From Streptomyces sp. NBC_00440 (GTDB taxonomy: Bacteria > Actinomycetota > Actinomycetes > Streptomycetales > Streptomycetaceae), in assembly GCF_036014215.1 (NCBI RefSeq), contig NZ_CP107921.1, positions 5,153,501-5,217,500 on the forward strand: DNA of 64,000 nt, written 5' to 3'. The notes beneath the pieces were generated by a model. The model ran no database searches. It was not told where the DNA came from and was given only the letters and a program-made list of their open reading frames with translations. A program made the position numbers and the translations under genes. This document shows positions 23,467-30,902 of this stretch, one piece after another. The number at the start of each line of letters is the position of its first letter. The first letter of the stretch is position 1.

Positions 23467-23682
23467 CGCGCACCCCTCCCGTTGTGGTGTCCATGTCTCC
23501 CGGACACCGACAGTCTCTCCACACGCGGCAGTGAGCCCGTACTGGCAGAAGCTCCAAAGATCGGGTGGTCAGGGCGTTGGCCGCACGAACGCGGGCGGAC
23601 TGCGGATGTAACGCTTTGGAGCGCCTCGGACTAGTACCGGGTGTAAGGCATCGCACCTTTGACCTGTCTTGAGGAGCCGTCC

Positions 23683-24261
23683 GTGCCAGCGGAGCATCCG
23701 ACAGCACCACCTACGCGGGACCCGGCCGGGTTCGCCGCGTTCTACGAGCAGCAATTCGACGCTGTGCTCGGGTTCGTCACCCGGCGCGTCGACAACGCGC
23801 ACCTCGCCGCCGACCTGACGGCGGACATCTTCGTGGCCGCCCTGGAGGGCGCGCACACCTACGACGCCCGGCGCGGCGCACCCGTCGCCTGGCTCTACGG
23901 CATATCCCGCAACGTCATCAACGCCCACTTCCACGGCGCCGCCCGGGAGCAGCAGGCGGTCGCCCGGATCAGCGGGCGGCGGCTGCTGGACGACGCGGAC
24001 GTCAGCGCCATCGAGGCACGCATCGACGCGGACCGCACCGTCCGGCAGTTCGCGTCCGCCCACGCCGCGCTCTCCGAACCACTGCGTCAGGTGCTCGACC
24101 TGGTCGTCCTGGACGGGCTCACGGTCCGCGAGGCGGCGCAGGCACTGGGCATCAGCTCGACCACCGCCCGCGTACGACTGCACCGCGCCCGCAAGGTCCT
24201 GCGCACCGCCGGCCAGACCCACGCCGCCACCCACGACACCCTTCTGGAGGCCGCCCAGTGA
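23683..24261 (+). CDS. ECF-like RNA polymerase sigma factor
   Basis: A 192-residue sigma factor: region 2 (FYEQQFDAVLGFVTRRVDNAHLAADLTADIFVAALEG ... PVAWLYGISRNVINAHF, about 20-92) and region 4 (LDLVVLDGLTVREAAQALGISSTTARVRLHRARKVL, about 130-165), no regions 1 or 3. It recruits RNA polymerase to an unknown regulon. The GTG start was chosen because GAGGAG lies 6 nt upstream; a TTG eight codons earlier is in frame. The gene overlaps the next one by GTGA, and that partner could be its membrane regulator. Confidence 0.92.
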   Translation: MPAEHPTAPPTRDPAGFAAFYEQQFDAVLGFVTRRVDNAHLAADLTADIFVAALEGAHTYDARRGAPVAWLYGISRNVINAHFHGAAREQQAVARISGRRLLDDADVSAIEARIDADRTVRQFASAHAALSEPLRQVLDLVVLDGLTVREAAQALGISSTTARVRLHRARKVLRTAGQTHAATHDTLLEAAQ

Positions 24262-24896
24262 ACGCCCCCGTGCACTTCAAGCAGCAGCTCGCCGACGAGC
24301 TGAACGTCCGCGCGACAGCCCTGTCCGCCCCCGCCGGCCACCGGACTCTGCTCCGGTTCCGCGCGCCGCGCCGAGGGCTGGCGCTCACCGTGGGTCTTGC
24401 TGCGGCGGCTGCCGCTGTGGCTGTCGCCGTCCCGATGGTGTCCGGGTCGAACGGGGCGCAGCAGGCCGCGCCGGCATCCCGGAGCACCGAGAACACCCCG
24501 AGCACCCACAGCGTCCCGAACACCGGACTGAACATCGTGAACGCCGACTACGCCGTGCGGTCCAAGCCGGGCGGCATGGTCTCCGTGCAGCTGTTCAACG
24601 TGAAGGGCATCCCCGGTCTGCAGGCCGCGCTGGACAAGGCCGGCATCCCCGCGAAGGTGTTGGCGCCCTCGGCCTCCTGCCACACCACCGGCCACCCCGG
24701 CAGCACACCGCACGGCAGCCTCCTGAAGGTGATGCCGCAGTCCGGCTTCCACAGCAACGGGGTCCATGACATCAAGCCCAGTGCCATCCAGCCCGGGGAC
24801 CACCTGCTGTTCATCGCGGCCACGGAGAGCAACCCGCCGGGGGTGCTGGCCACCAGGCTGGTGCACCAGGTGCCCAGCTGTATCCCGGCCAACTAG
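24258..24896 (+). CDS. single-TM membrane protein paired with the sigma factor
   Basis: A 212-residue protein with a cytoplasmic N-terminus of about 40 residues, one TM helix (about 41-62, Ala/Val-rich) and an outside domain with two cysteines (ASCHTTGHPG and VPSCIPAN) that could be disulphide-bonded. Layout and position right behind a sigma gene fit an anti-sigma factor, but I see no zinc HxxxCxxC motif and the N-terminal part is short, so it may instead be a regulated output protein. Translation coupling by GTGA is clear. Confidence 0.75.
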   Translation: MNAPVHFKQQLADELNVRATALSAPAGHRTLLRFRAPRRGLALTVGLAAAAAAVAVAVPMVSGSNGAQQAAPASRSTENTPSTHSVPNTGLNIVNADYAVRSKPGGMVSVQLFNVKGIPGLQAALDKAGIPAKVLAPSASCHTTGHPGSTPHGSLLKVMPQSGFHSNGVHDIKPSAIQPGDHLLFIAATESNPPGVLATRLVHQVPSCIPAN

Positions 24897-24937
24897 CTGA
24901 TCGATTCCCGAGCGGCGTCCGCCCCTCCCTCTCCCGC

Positions 24938-24999
24938 TTGACCTGAGTAGACCTGTCTGTCTAATCTGATGTACGCCGATTAGACAGACAGGTCTACTC
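24938..24999 (+). promoter_or_regulatory. MFS promoter with perfect 21-bp inverted repeat (TetR operator)
   Basis: Arms at 24945-24965 and 24979-24999 are exact reverse complements around a 13-nt spacer; each contains AGACctGTCTGTCT or its mirror. A TTGACC (24938) and TAATCT (24962) with 18-bp spacing make a promoter covered by the repeat. The same AGACAG...CTGTCT motif precedes the TetR gene at 26413-26426. Confidence 0.8.
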
Positions 25000-25020
25000 A
25001 TCCTTCGGACGGGAATGGTC

Positions 25021-26346
25021 ATGACGAATCTCTCGGTCGTCCCGGCACCCAAACCGGCGCGCACCTCGGATACGGCGCCCGACGCCGGATCCGCTTCCAA
25101 CTCCGCTTCCGGGTCCGCTGCCGTATCCGCGCGGAGCCGGCGGCTGCCGCCGAACGTGGCACTGTACGTACTCGCCTCGATCACCATCTCGTTCCTGGCG
25201 GCCTCCAGCGCGCCGACCCCGCTCTACGCGGTCTACCAGGCCGAATGGGGCTTCGACCCGATCACCACCACCGTGGTCTTCGGCGTCTACGCGGTGGCCG
25301 TACTGCTCGGGCTGCTCACCATGGGCAAGCTCTCCGACCACGTCGGCAGGCGGCCGGTGCTGCTGGCCGCGCTGGCGGCGCAGGCCATCTCGATGGTCGT
25401 GTTCGCCACCGCCGGCGGCGTGCCGGGGCTGATGGTGGCCCGGATCGTCCAGGGGCTGTCGACCGGCGCCGCGCTCGGCGCGATCGGGGCCGGGATGATG
25501 GACATCGACCGGCCGCGCGGCACGATCACCAACGCGGTCGTCCCGGGCATCGGCACGGCGACCGGCGCGCTGGTCTCCGGCCTCGTCGTCCAGTTCCTGC
25601 CCGCCCCCACGCATCTGGTCTACCTCGGGCTGCTGGCGGTCTTCGCCCTCCAGGCCCTCGCCGTCGCGCTGATGGCGGAGACGGTGACCCGTAAGCCGGG
25701 GGCGCTGGCCAGTCTGGCGCCGGAGATCAAGCTGCCGCGCGCCGTACGCCGTCCGATGCTGGTGGCCGCGCCGGTGCTGTTCGCCGTCTGGGCGCTGGCC
25801 GGTCTTTACGGGTCGCTCGGTCCGTCCCTCGCACGGCAGTTGACCGGTTCCGGGTCCGAAGTCATCGGCGGGCTGAGCCTGTTCGTGCTCGCCGGGGTGG
25901 CCGCCGTCTCGGTGCTGGTCCTGCGGAAGGCGGCGACCCGCACGGTCATGCTCACCGGCATCCTCGCGCTGATAGCCGGGGTGGCCCTCACCCTCGTCTC
26001 GATCCGCCACTCCTCCGCCACCGGCTTCTTCGCCGGCACCGCCATCGCGGGCGTCGGCTTCGGCAGCGGCTTCCAGGGCGGCATCCGTACGGTCATGCCG
26101 CTGGCCCGGCCGCACGAGAGTTCCGGGGTGCTGTCGCTGCTCTTCGTCGTCTCCTATCTGGGCATGGGGGTGCCCGCCGTGATCGCCGGGTTCCTCGTCG
26201 TCCACGCGGGCGGGCTGACTGCCACCGCGCAGGAGTACGGCGTCGCCGTGATCGTCCTCGCGGCGTTCGCGCTGCTGGGGCTGTTGCGCGGCGGCCGGGA
26301 CGGTGCGGCGGTCCTGCCGGGCGAGCGGGTCGGCGGCAGCGCCTGA
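25021..26346 (+). CDS. MFS drug-type transporter
   Basis: A 441-residue major facilitator with about 12 TM helices. The loop 2-3 motif GKLSDHVGRRPVLL (variant of GxLaDrxGrkxxl) and MVARIVQGLSTGAALGAIGAGMMD (motif C-like region) place it with the drug:H+ antiporters. It should export a toxic compound or metabolite. The first 45 residues are a soluble Ala/Ser/Pro-rich tail. I preferred the ATG at 25021, with GACGGGAA before it; another ATG two codons upstream is in frame. Expression is probably repressed by the TetR protein encoded next, through the 21-bp inverted repeat in its promoter. Confidence 0.92.
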   Translation: MTNLSVVPAPKPARTSDTAPDAGSASNSASGSAAVSARSRRLPPNVALYVLASITISFLAASSAPTPLYAVYQAEWGFDPITTTVVFGVYAVAVLLGLLTMGKLSDHVGRRPVLLAALAAQAISMVVFATAGGVPGLMVARIVQGLSTGAALGAIGAGMMDIDRPRGTITNAVVPGIGTATGALVSGLVVQFLPAPTHLVYLGLLAVFALQALAVALMAETVTRKPGALASLAPEIKLPRAVRRPMLVAAPVLFAVWALAGLYGSLGPSLARQLTGSGSEVIGGLSLFVLAGVAAVSVLVLRKAATRTVMLTGILALIAGVALTLVSIRHSSATGFFAGTAIAGVGFGSGFQGGIRTVMPLARPHESSGVLSLLFVVSYLGMGVPAVIAGFLVVHAGGLTATAQEYGVAVIVLAAFALLGLLRGGRDGAAVLPGERVGGSA

Positions 26347-26403
26347 GGGGTGGCCTCCGATGGGGGACTCGGTGGGGCCTCGGTCAGAGGGGCGCAACCG
26401 GGG

Positions 26404-26426
26404 CATAATGGTAGACAGATCTGTCT
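26404..26426 (+). promoter_or_regulatory. tetR promoter and operator
   Basis: CATAAT at 26404-26409 is a -10 box; the 14-bp palindrome AGACAGATCTGTCT (26413-26426) lies across the expected transcription start, next to the ribosome site. It matches the half sites of the MFS operator, indicating autoregulation. Confidence 0.75.
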
Positions 26427-26441
26427 GAAGGAGTGACCGTC

Positions 26442-27035
26442 ATGGCGAGTGTGCAGAGCACCGCGAAGCCGTCGGCGCGTGAGCGTCTGCGCGCCGCCGC
26501 GAACGAGCTGTTCTACGCCGAGGGCGTGCAGAGCGTCGGGATCGACCGGGTCATCGAGCACGCGGGCGTGGCCAAGGCGTCGCTGTACAACACCTTCGGG
26601 GGCAAGGAGCAGCTCGTACGGGCCTACCTCGACACCCGGCACGCGGGCACCGTCGACCGGATCACCCGGGCGATCGCGGAGCGGGACACGCCCCGCGAGC
26701 AGATGCTGGCGGTCTTCGAGTCCCAGGGGCGGCAGTTCGACCGGCCCGACTTCCACGGCTGCGCCTTCATCCGCGCCGGCTCCGAGGCCGGCCCCGGCGG
26801 GCTGGTCCAGGAAGCGGCGGACGCCTTCCGCGGCTGGATGCGCGAACTCTTCACCCGACTCGCCGCCGAGGCCGGCGCCGCCGACCCCGACGCCCTGGGC
26901 CACCAGCTCCAACTCCTCTACGACGGCGCCGGTATCTCCGCCCTGATGGACCATGACTCCACGGTGGCCGCGACCTCCCACGCGGCGGCGGCCGCCCTGA
27001 TCGCGGCGGCGACGGGCGCATCCGCCGAGGCGTGA
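26442..27035 (+). CDS. TetR/AcrR-family repressor
   Basis: A 197-residue regulator with the TetR helix-turn-helix at about residues 10-57 (RERLRAAANELFYAEGVQSVGIDRVIEHAGVAKASLYNTFGGKEQLVRAYL). The ligand domain contains DRPDFHGCAFIRAGSEAGP, a motif of a TetR subgroup that controls MFS pumps and oxidoreductases. The ATG at 26442 has GAAGGAG 8 nt upstream; a GTG three codons earlier is in frame. It probably represses itself and the upstream MFS gene and is released by the pump's substrate. Confidence 0.93.
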   Translation: MASVQSTAKPSARERLRAAANELFYAEGVQSVGIDRVIEHAGVAKASLYNTFGGKEQLVRAYLDTRHAGTVDRITRAIAERDTPREQMLAVFESQGRQFDRPDFHGCAFIRAGSEAGPGGLVQEAADAFRGWMRELFTRLAAEAGAADPDALGHQLQLLYDGAGISALMDHDSTVAATSHAAAAALIAAATGASAEA

Positions 27036-27096
27036 GCCGCGCCCCCGCCGACCGGCAGGTACGGATCGGCGAACTCCCCTTCGCTGTCGGCTTGCT

Positions 27097-28020
27097 TCAG
27101 CCTGCCGGCGTGCGTGCCGTGTCCCTGGTGCGGATGTGCTGGCTGAGAAAGAGAGCGGCGCGGTCCAGTGCCTCGTCGGCTTCGTCCAGGACGCCGGCGA
27201 ACGCCTGGAAGACATGGGGAACGTCAGCGGTGATGTCCAGGATGACGTCCACCCCGGCGTCCCTCGCGCGCGCGGAGGTGCGTACGGAGTCGTCCAGAAG
27301 CATTTCGTTGGTGCCCGCCTGCAGAAGCATCGGGGGGAGGCCGGTCAGGTCGGCGAGGGTGGCGGGGCTGAGCATGGGCTGATGGGGGTCCTGTCCCGCG
27401 CGGTACATGGCTCCGGTCTGTTCCAGGCCCTCGCGGGTGAAGAACGGGTCGGCGCTCGCCCTGGTGTCCATGCTCTCGCCTGTCCGGGTCGCGTCGAGTC
27501 CGGGGGAGAACGCCACGATGGCGGCGGGCATGGGCAGGCCCGCGTCGCGGGCGGCGAGGCAGGTCGTGACCGTGAGGCCGCCACCGGCGGAGTCTCCGGC
27601 GAACACGATCGCCGAAGGGTCTTCGCCGCTGTCGAGGAGTGCACGGTAGGCGCTCAGCGCGTCCTCGATCGCGGCCGGGAACGGGTACTCAGGGGCAAGC
27701 CGGTAGTCCAGCGAGAACGCCCTGAACCCGGTTCTGGTCACCAGGTTCCCCGTCAGCGACATCGCCGTCTCGGGTGAACCGATCACGTAGGAGCCACCGT
27801 GAAAGTAGAGGATCGTCCCGGCCTTCGGAGTGCCGGCCGGCTCGACGAGCACCGCGGGCCGATCGCCGAGCGTCGCAGTCCCGGTGCGGATACCGGCCGG
27901 GACGATCATTTTCCCCATCATCGCCCTGAACCCGGCGCGGAGCTCCTCCACCGACCGGGGGCCCTCCGGGTGAGGCTGTCGGACCATCGCGTCGATCTCC
28001 GCGCGCTGTTGCCTGCTCAT
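27097..28020 (-). CDS. alpha/beta hydrolase of the HSL/acetyl-esterase family
   Basis: A 307-residue esterase: oxyanion-hole motif HGGSYVIG (74-81), nucleophile elbow GDSAGG with Ser144, SLDYRLAPEYPFPAAIED typical of the hormone-sensitive lipase family, a catalytic Asp in the LLDD region and a His in DVPHVFQ. It hydrolyses short-chain esters; natural substrate unknown. I start at the ATG with GGAGG 5 nt upstream; two more starts lie just before it. Divergent from a MarR regulator that probably controls it through shared operators. Confidence 0.92.
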   Translation of the reverse strand: MSRQQRAEIDAMVRQPHPEGPRSVEELRAGFRAMMGKMIVPAGIRTGTATLGDRPAVLVEPAGTPKAGTILYFHGGSYVIGSPETAMSLTGNLVTRTGFRAFSLDYRLAPEYPFPAAIEDALSAYRALLDSGEDPSAIVFAGDSAGGGLTVTTCLAARDAGLPMPAAIVAFSPGLDATRTGESMDTRASADPFFTREGLEQTGAMYRAGQDPHQPMLSPATLADLTGLPPMLLQAGTNEMLLDDSVRTSARARDAGVDVILDITADVPHVFQAFAGVLDEADEALDRAALFLSQHIRTRDTARTPAG

Positions 28021-28056
28021 TGCCGCCTCCATCACAGATGCATGCCAAAGAACTAT

Positions 28057-28094
28057 ATGCCTTGGAATCTAGGTTAGACTATATGCCATGGCAT
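28057..28094. promoter_or_regulatory. candidate MarR operators and leaderless promoter
   Basis: Two related sites, ATGCCTTGGAAT (28057-28068) and the perfect palindrome ATGCCATGGCAT (28083-28094), each preceded by TAT or CTAT. The second overlaps the marR start codon. TAGACT (28075-28080) ends 7 nt before that ATG, so the marR mRNA is probably leaderless and the operator covers its 5' end. Confidence 0.6.
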
Positions 28095-28561
28095 CCAAGT
28101 CGCGTGGCCCGATCGACCTCCCGGGCTTCTTCGCCGATCTCGTCCGCTGCGAGACACGGCTCTACAACGCGCTGAACGACCGCCTTCGCGAGCGGCACGG
28201 GATCGTCACCTCGCAGTTCGAGTCCCTGCGCTTCCTGCGCGACCACCCCGGGTCCCGGGTGGCGGACCTCGCCACCGAATTCGCCATCGGGATCGGCGCG
28301 ACCAGCAAGGGCATCGACCGCCTGGAGAAGCAGGCATGGGTCATACGGCAGACCAATCCATCGGATCGCCGTTCCTCACTGCTGGACCTGACCGCCGGAG
28401 GCCTGGAACTGGTCGAGGCGGCGGAGGCGACCTTCACCAGAACACTGGCCGAGCTGACCGCGGACGTCCTCGGCGGTCCCTCAGGACCGGCGGCCGTACA
28501 GGTCTTCTCGGAGCTGCGCTCCGTGCTCGAACGCGACCAGATCGGCCTGCCCACAGGCTGA
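28088..28561 (+). CDS. MarR-family regulator
   Basis: A 157-residue regulator with a winged helix (TSQFESLRFLRDHPGSRVADLATEFAIGIGATSKGIDRLEKQAWVIRQTNPSDRRSSLLDLTAGG, about 38-103), including the DRR wing signature, and flanking dimerisation helices. It probably represses itself and the divergent esterase and responds to a small lipophilic or phenolic ligand (family knowledge). The start codon lies inside its own putative operator and is preceded by a -10 box with no ribosome site. Convergent with the next hydrolase; a hairpin separates them. Confidence 0.93.
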   Translation: MASKSRGPIDLPGFFADLVRCETRLYNALNDRLRERHGIVTSQFESLRFLRDHPGSRVADLATEFAIGIGATSKGIDRLEKQAWVIRQTNPSDRRSSLLDLTAGGLELVEAAEATFTRTLAELTADVLGGPSGPAAVQVFSELRSVLERDQIGLPTG

Positions 28562-28646
28562 CCGGCCTGCGCGTCCCGTGCGACTGCCCGTTGGCTGCCT
28601 TCGGTCTGAAGGAAGCAGGAGCAGGCAGAGCAGACAGAAGTAAGGC

Positions 28647-28678
28647 AGCGGCGTCCGATGGACACACCGGACGCCGCT
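28647..28678. terminator. hairpin between convergent genes
   Basis: An 11-bp perfect inverted repeat, AGCGGCGTCCG and its complement, with a 10-nt loop. Confidence 0.7.
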
Positions 28679-28689
28679 ACCGCTCACCT

Positions 28690-29457
28690 TCAGGCCGCTG
28701 AGGTCGCCGCCCGGCCAAGATGCCGGGCGAAGAACCGGACCGCGCTGTCGGCCTCGAACCTGGGGAAGTCGAAGTGCTTGCCCGCGTTGGCGTGCAACGT
28801 CTTCTCCTTCGATGCGAAGGCGTCGAACAGCGCGAGGCAGGCCTCACGCGGGATCCGCTCGTCGTCCCACTGCAGGCCGAACTCGACCGGGACGGTGATC
28901 TGCTTCGCCTTCTCGACCAGGGCATCGGGCCACATCAGGCCGAAGACCGCGGCCGTGATCCTGGGCTCGGCGGCCACCAGCGGCACCCCGAGCGCGGTGC
29001 CCAGGGCGATGCCGAAGTAGCCCACCGGACCGTCGGCGCCGATCTCCGGAAGTCCCTGAAGGGCGTCCAGGGTCGCCTGCCACTCGGGCACGGCGAGCTC
29101 CGCCAGGCGGGCGTTGTAACGGACGACGATCGGGCCTTCCGGCTCGCCCGCCGCCTGCGCCTCGCGCAGCTGGGCGATCTCCTGTTCGTCGTGCGCGGTG
29201 CGCGGCCGGTCGCCGTGACCGGGCGCGTCGATGACGGCGACATGGAAGCCGCAGCCGGTCACGAGGCGCTGTGCCCGGCCGGCCATCGCAGGATGCTTCT
29301 TGTGGGCGCCGCCGCCGTGGCCCATCAGGACCAGGGGCGCGCGCTCGGCCGCATCGGAGGCCGGTGACCAGAGAACGCCGGGGACCCCGCCCACGGTGAA
29401 GTCGCGCTCGACCATGCCGTTCGACGACGACTCGGCGGTGAACTGCAGAGAGTGCAT
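28690..29457 (-). CDS. alpha/beta hydrolase-fold protein with Ala at the nucleophile position
   Basis: A 255-residue protein of the dienelactone hydrolase-like group: LVLMGHGGGAHKKHP (oxyanion-hole region, about 42-56), VAVIDAPGHGDRP (73-85), a QWDDERIP segment with candidate acidic residues (Asp198/199) and LHANAGKHFDFP with candidate histidines. The nucleophile elbow, normally GxSxG, reads GIALG (149-153), the codon being GCC, so the serine is replaced by alanine and ordinary hydrolase chemistry is unlikely. It may bind a ligand or act non-catalytically. Upstream are a 19-codon leader ORF and a hairpin that may attenuate its expression. The ATG was chosen from the normal family start and a GAAAGG upstream. 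Confidence 0.82.
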   Translation of the reverse strand: MHSLQFTAESSSNGMVERDFTVGGVPGVLWSPASDAAERAPLVLMGHGGGAHKKHPAMAGRAQRLVTGCGFHVAVIDAPGHGDRPRTAHDEQEIAQLREAQAAGEPEGPIVVRYNARLAELAVPEWQATLDALQGLPEIGADGPVGYFGIALGTALGVPLVAAEPRITAAVFGLMWPDALVEKAKQITVPVEFGLQWDDERIPREACLALFDAFASKEKTLHANAGKHFDFPRFEADSAVRFFARHLGRAATSAA

Positions 29458-29471
29458 AGGTGTTGCCTTTC

Positions 29472-29499
29472 GGGAGTGCCTTGTTGTCGAGGCGCTCCC
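29472..29499 (-). promoter_or_regulatory. hairpin between leader ORF and hydrolase
   Basis: On the minus strand GGGAGCGCCT pairs with AGGCACTCCC (one C-A mismatch) around an 8-nt loop, 14 nt before the hydrolase start. Not followed by a U run, so translational rather than transcriptional attenuation is more likely. Confidence 0.5.
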
Positions 29500-29507
29500 G
29501 GCGATAC

Positions 29508-29567
29508 CTACGTCAATCGCCCGACCGTGACGGAAAGGGGGAGCACCCACATCGATACAGCGTTCAT
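29508..29567 (-). CDS. 19-residue leader peptide (predicted)
   Basis: Encodes MNAVSMWVLPLSVTVGRLT. The ATG follows AAGGAGGTGA at 5-nt spacing, an essentially perfect match to the 16S anti-Shine-Dalgarno, far better than that of the gene downstream. The ORF ends 50 nt before the hydrolase start in another frame, with a hairpin between. The layout is that of a regulatory leader peptide, but no run of a single amino acid points to an effector. In the 350-bp gap it occupies, nothing else convincing was found upstream of 29583. Confidence 0.5.
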   Translation of the reverse strand: MNAVSMWVLPLSVTVGRLT

Positions 29568-29807
29568 GGGTCTCACCTCCTTGGGCGGTGTCGCGGTCAG
29601 CAAGCGCAAGCTACAAGCCGGAGCATCGTCCGGTCCAGCCCTTTTCTGAGGAGGGGTGTCGGAAGCGGGTGTCGGAAGCCTGTCGGCGGTGACCGTGAGC
29701 TGTCAGCGGAATGTCGGTGGAGGCTGCGACTTTGAACGGGTCGGTGCTCGCCGTGAGCACGCGGCCGCCGTAAGGCCCGGAACGCCCAGCACAAGGAGCC
29801 CGTCATC

Positions 29808-30761
29808 GTGTCTTCCGTATCCCAGAGCCGACCGCAGTGGGACGTTCACCGGCTGCCATCTGCCGAGGACAGGACTTTCCTGGTCACCGGGGGCAACGCC
29901 GGGATCGGCTACTTCGTCGCCGAGCAGCTCGCCGCCACGGGCGCCCTCGTCGTACTCGGCAGCCGGGACGCCGCCAAGGCCGAAGCCGCGATGGCCTCGA
30001 TCCACTCGCGCGTCGCCGGAGCACACGTACGGCACCTTCAACTGGACCTCGCCGACCTGGCTTCGCTGAAAACCGCCGTGGACAGGCTGGACCTCGGTCA
30101 TCTCGACGCGGTGGTCCTCAACGCAGGGGTCGCGCTCGACGACCCGCCGCGTCGGGAAACCGAGAACGGCCACGAGCTGATGTTCGGCACCAACCACCTC
30201 GGCCACTTCGCTCTCACCCAGTGGCTGGCCCCCCTGCTGTCCGCGGCGCCGGCCGGCCGCATCGTAACGGTGGGAAGCTTCGCGGCGCGGTCCGAGCGGC
30301 TGGACCTGGACGATCTGCAGTCGGCCCACGACTACCGGCCCAAGCGCACCTACGGCCGGTCGAAACTGGCGCAGATGAGCTTCGCCTTCGAACTCGACCG
30401 GCGTCTGCGCGCCCTCGACAGCACGGTGCTCAGTGTGGTGGCCCACCCCGGCGGCGCACTGGACTCCCTCACCCCGTCCCGCCCGCCGGTACGCGTGACA
30501 CCGCCCGGCGAGCGGCTGCGCGCCCTGCCCGCCGGGCTCCTGGTGCAGGGCAAGGACGCCGGAGCATGGCCCGCCGTGCGTGCCGCCCTCGATCCGGCGG
30601 TGCGGGGAGGGCAGTTGTGGGGGCCGAGGGTCTTCGGCCTGCGGGGCACACCACGGCGTGAGCCGGTCCCCTCCCACATGGCCGACCGGGCCGTCGCCGC
30701 TCGTCTGTGGGCCGCCAGCGGCGAGCTGACCGGCACCGATCCGCACCTCGGCTTCCGGTAG
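29808..30761 (+). CDS. short-chain dehydrogenase/reductase
   Basis: A 317-residue SDR of the longer, retinol dehydrogenase-like type: cofactor motif VTGGNAGIGYFVAEQL (TGxxxGIG), an SRD segment after the second strand favouring NADP(H), NHLG in GTNHLGHFALTQ, catalytic Ser in the VTVGSFAA stretch and YGRSKLA (YxxSK form). It reduces or oxidises a carbonyl/alcohol of unknown identity. The GTG start has AAGGAG about 9 nt upstream. The C-terminal 90 residues are longer and more Pro/Arg-rich than in classical SDRs. Monocistronic. Confidence 0.9.
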   Translation: MSSVSQSRPQWDVHRLPSAEDRTFLVTGGNAGIGYFVAEQLAATGALVVLGSRDAAKAEAAMASIHSRVAGAHVRHLQLDLADLASLKTAVDRLDLGHLDAVVLNAGVALDDPPRRETENGHELMFGTNHLGHFALTQWLAPLLSAAPAGRIVTVGSFAARSERLDLDDLQSAHDYRPKRTYGRSKLAQMSFAFELDRRLRALDSTVLSVVAHPGGALDSLTPSRPPVRVTPPGERLRALPAGLLVQGKDAGAWPAVRAALDPAVRGGQLWGPRVFGLRGTPRREPVPSHMADRAVAARLWAASGELTGTDPHLGFR

Positions 30762-30902
30762 GCGCGGAGCTCCGGGGATACCGTCCTCGCGCTCAGCGCC
30801 CGGCCGCTCCCCGCCCGTCCCGGTCCGCCACGAACCCACCGCCCGGGGTGCGTTGCTGCCCGCGGGCCGGGTGCATAAGGTACGAGCGGCCCGGGAGGAG
30901 CC

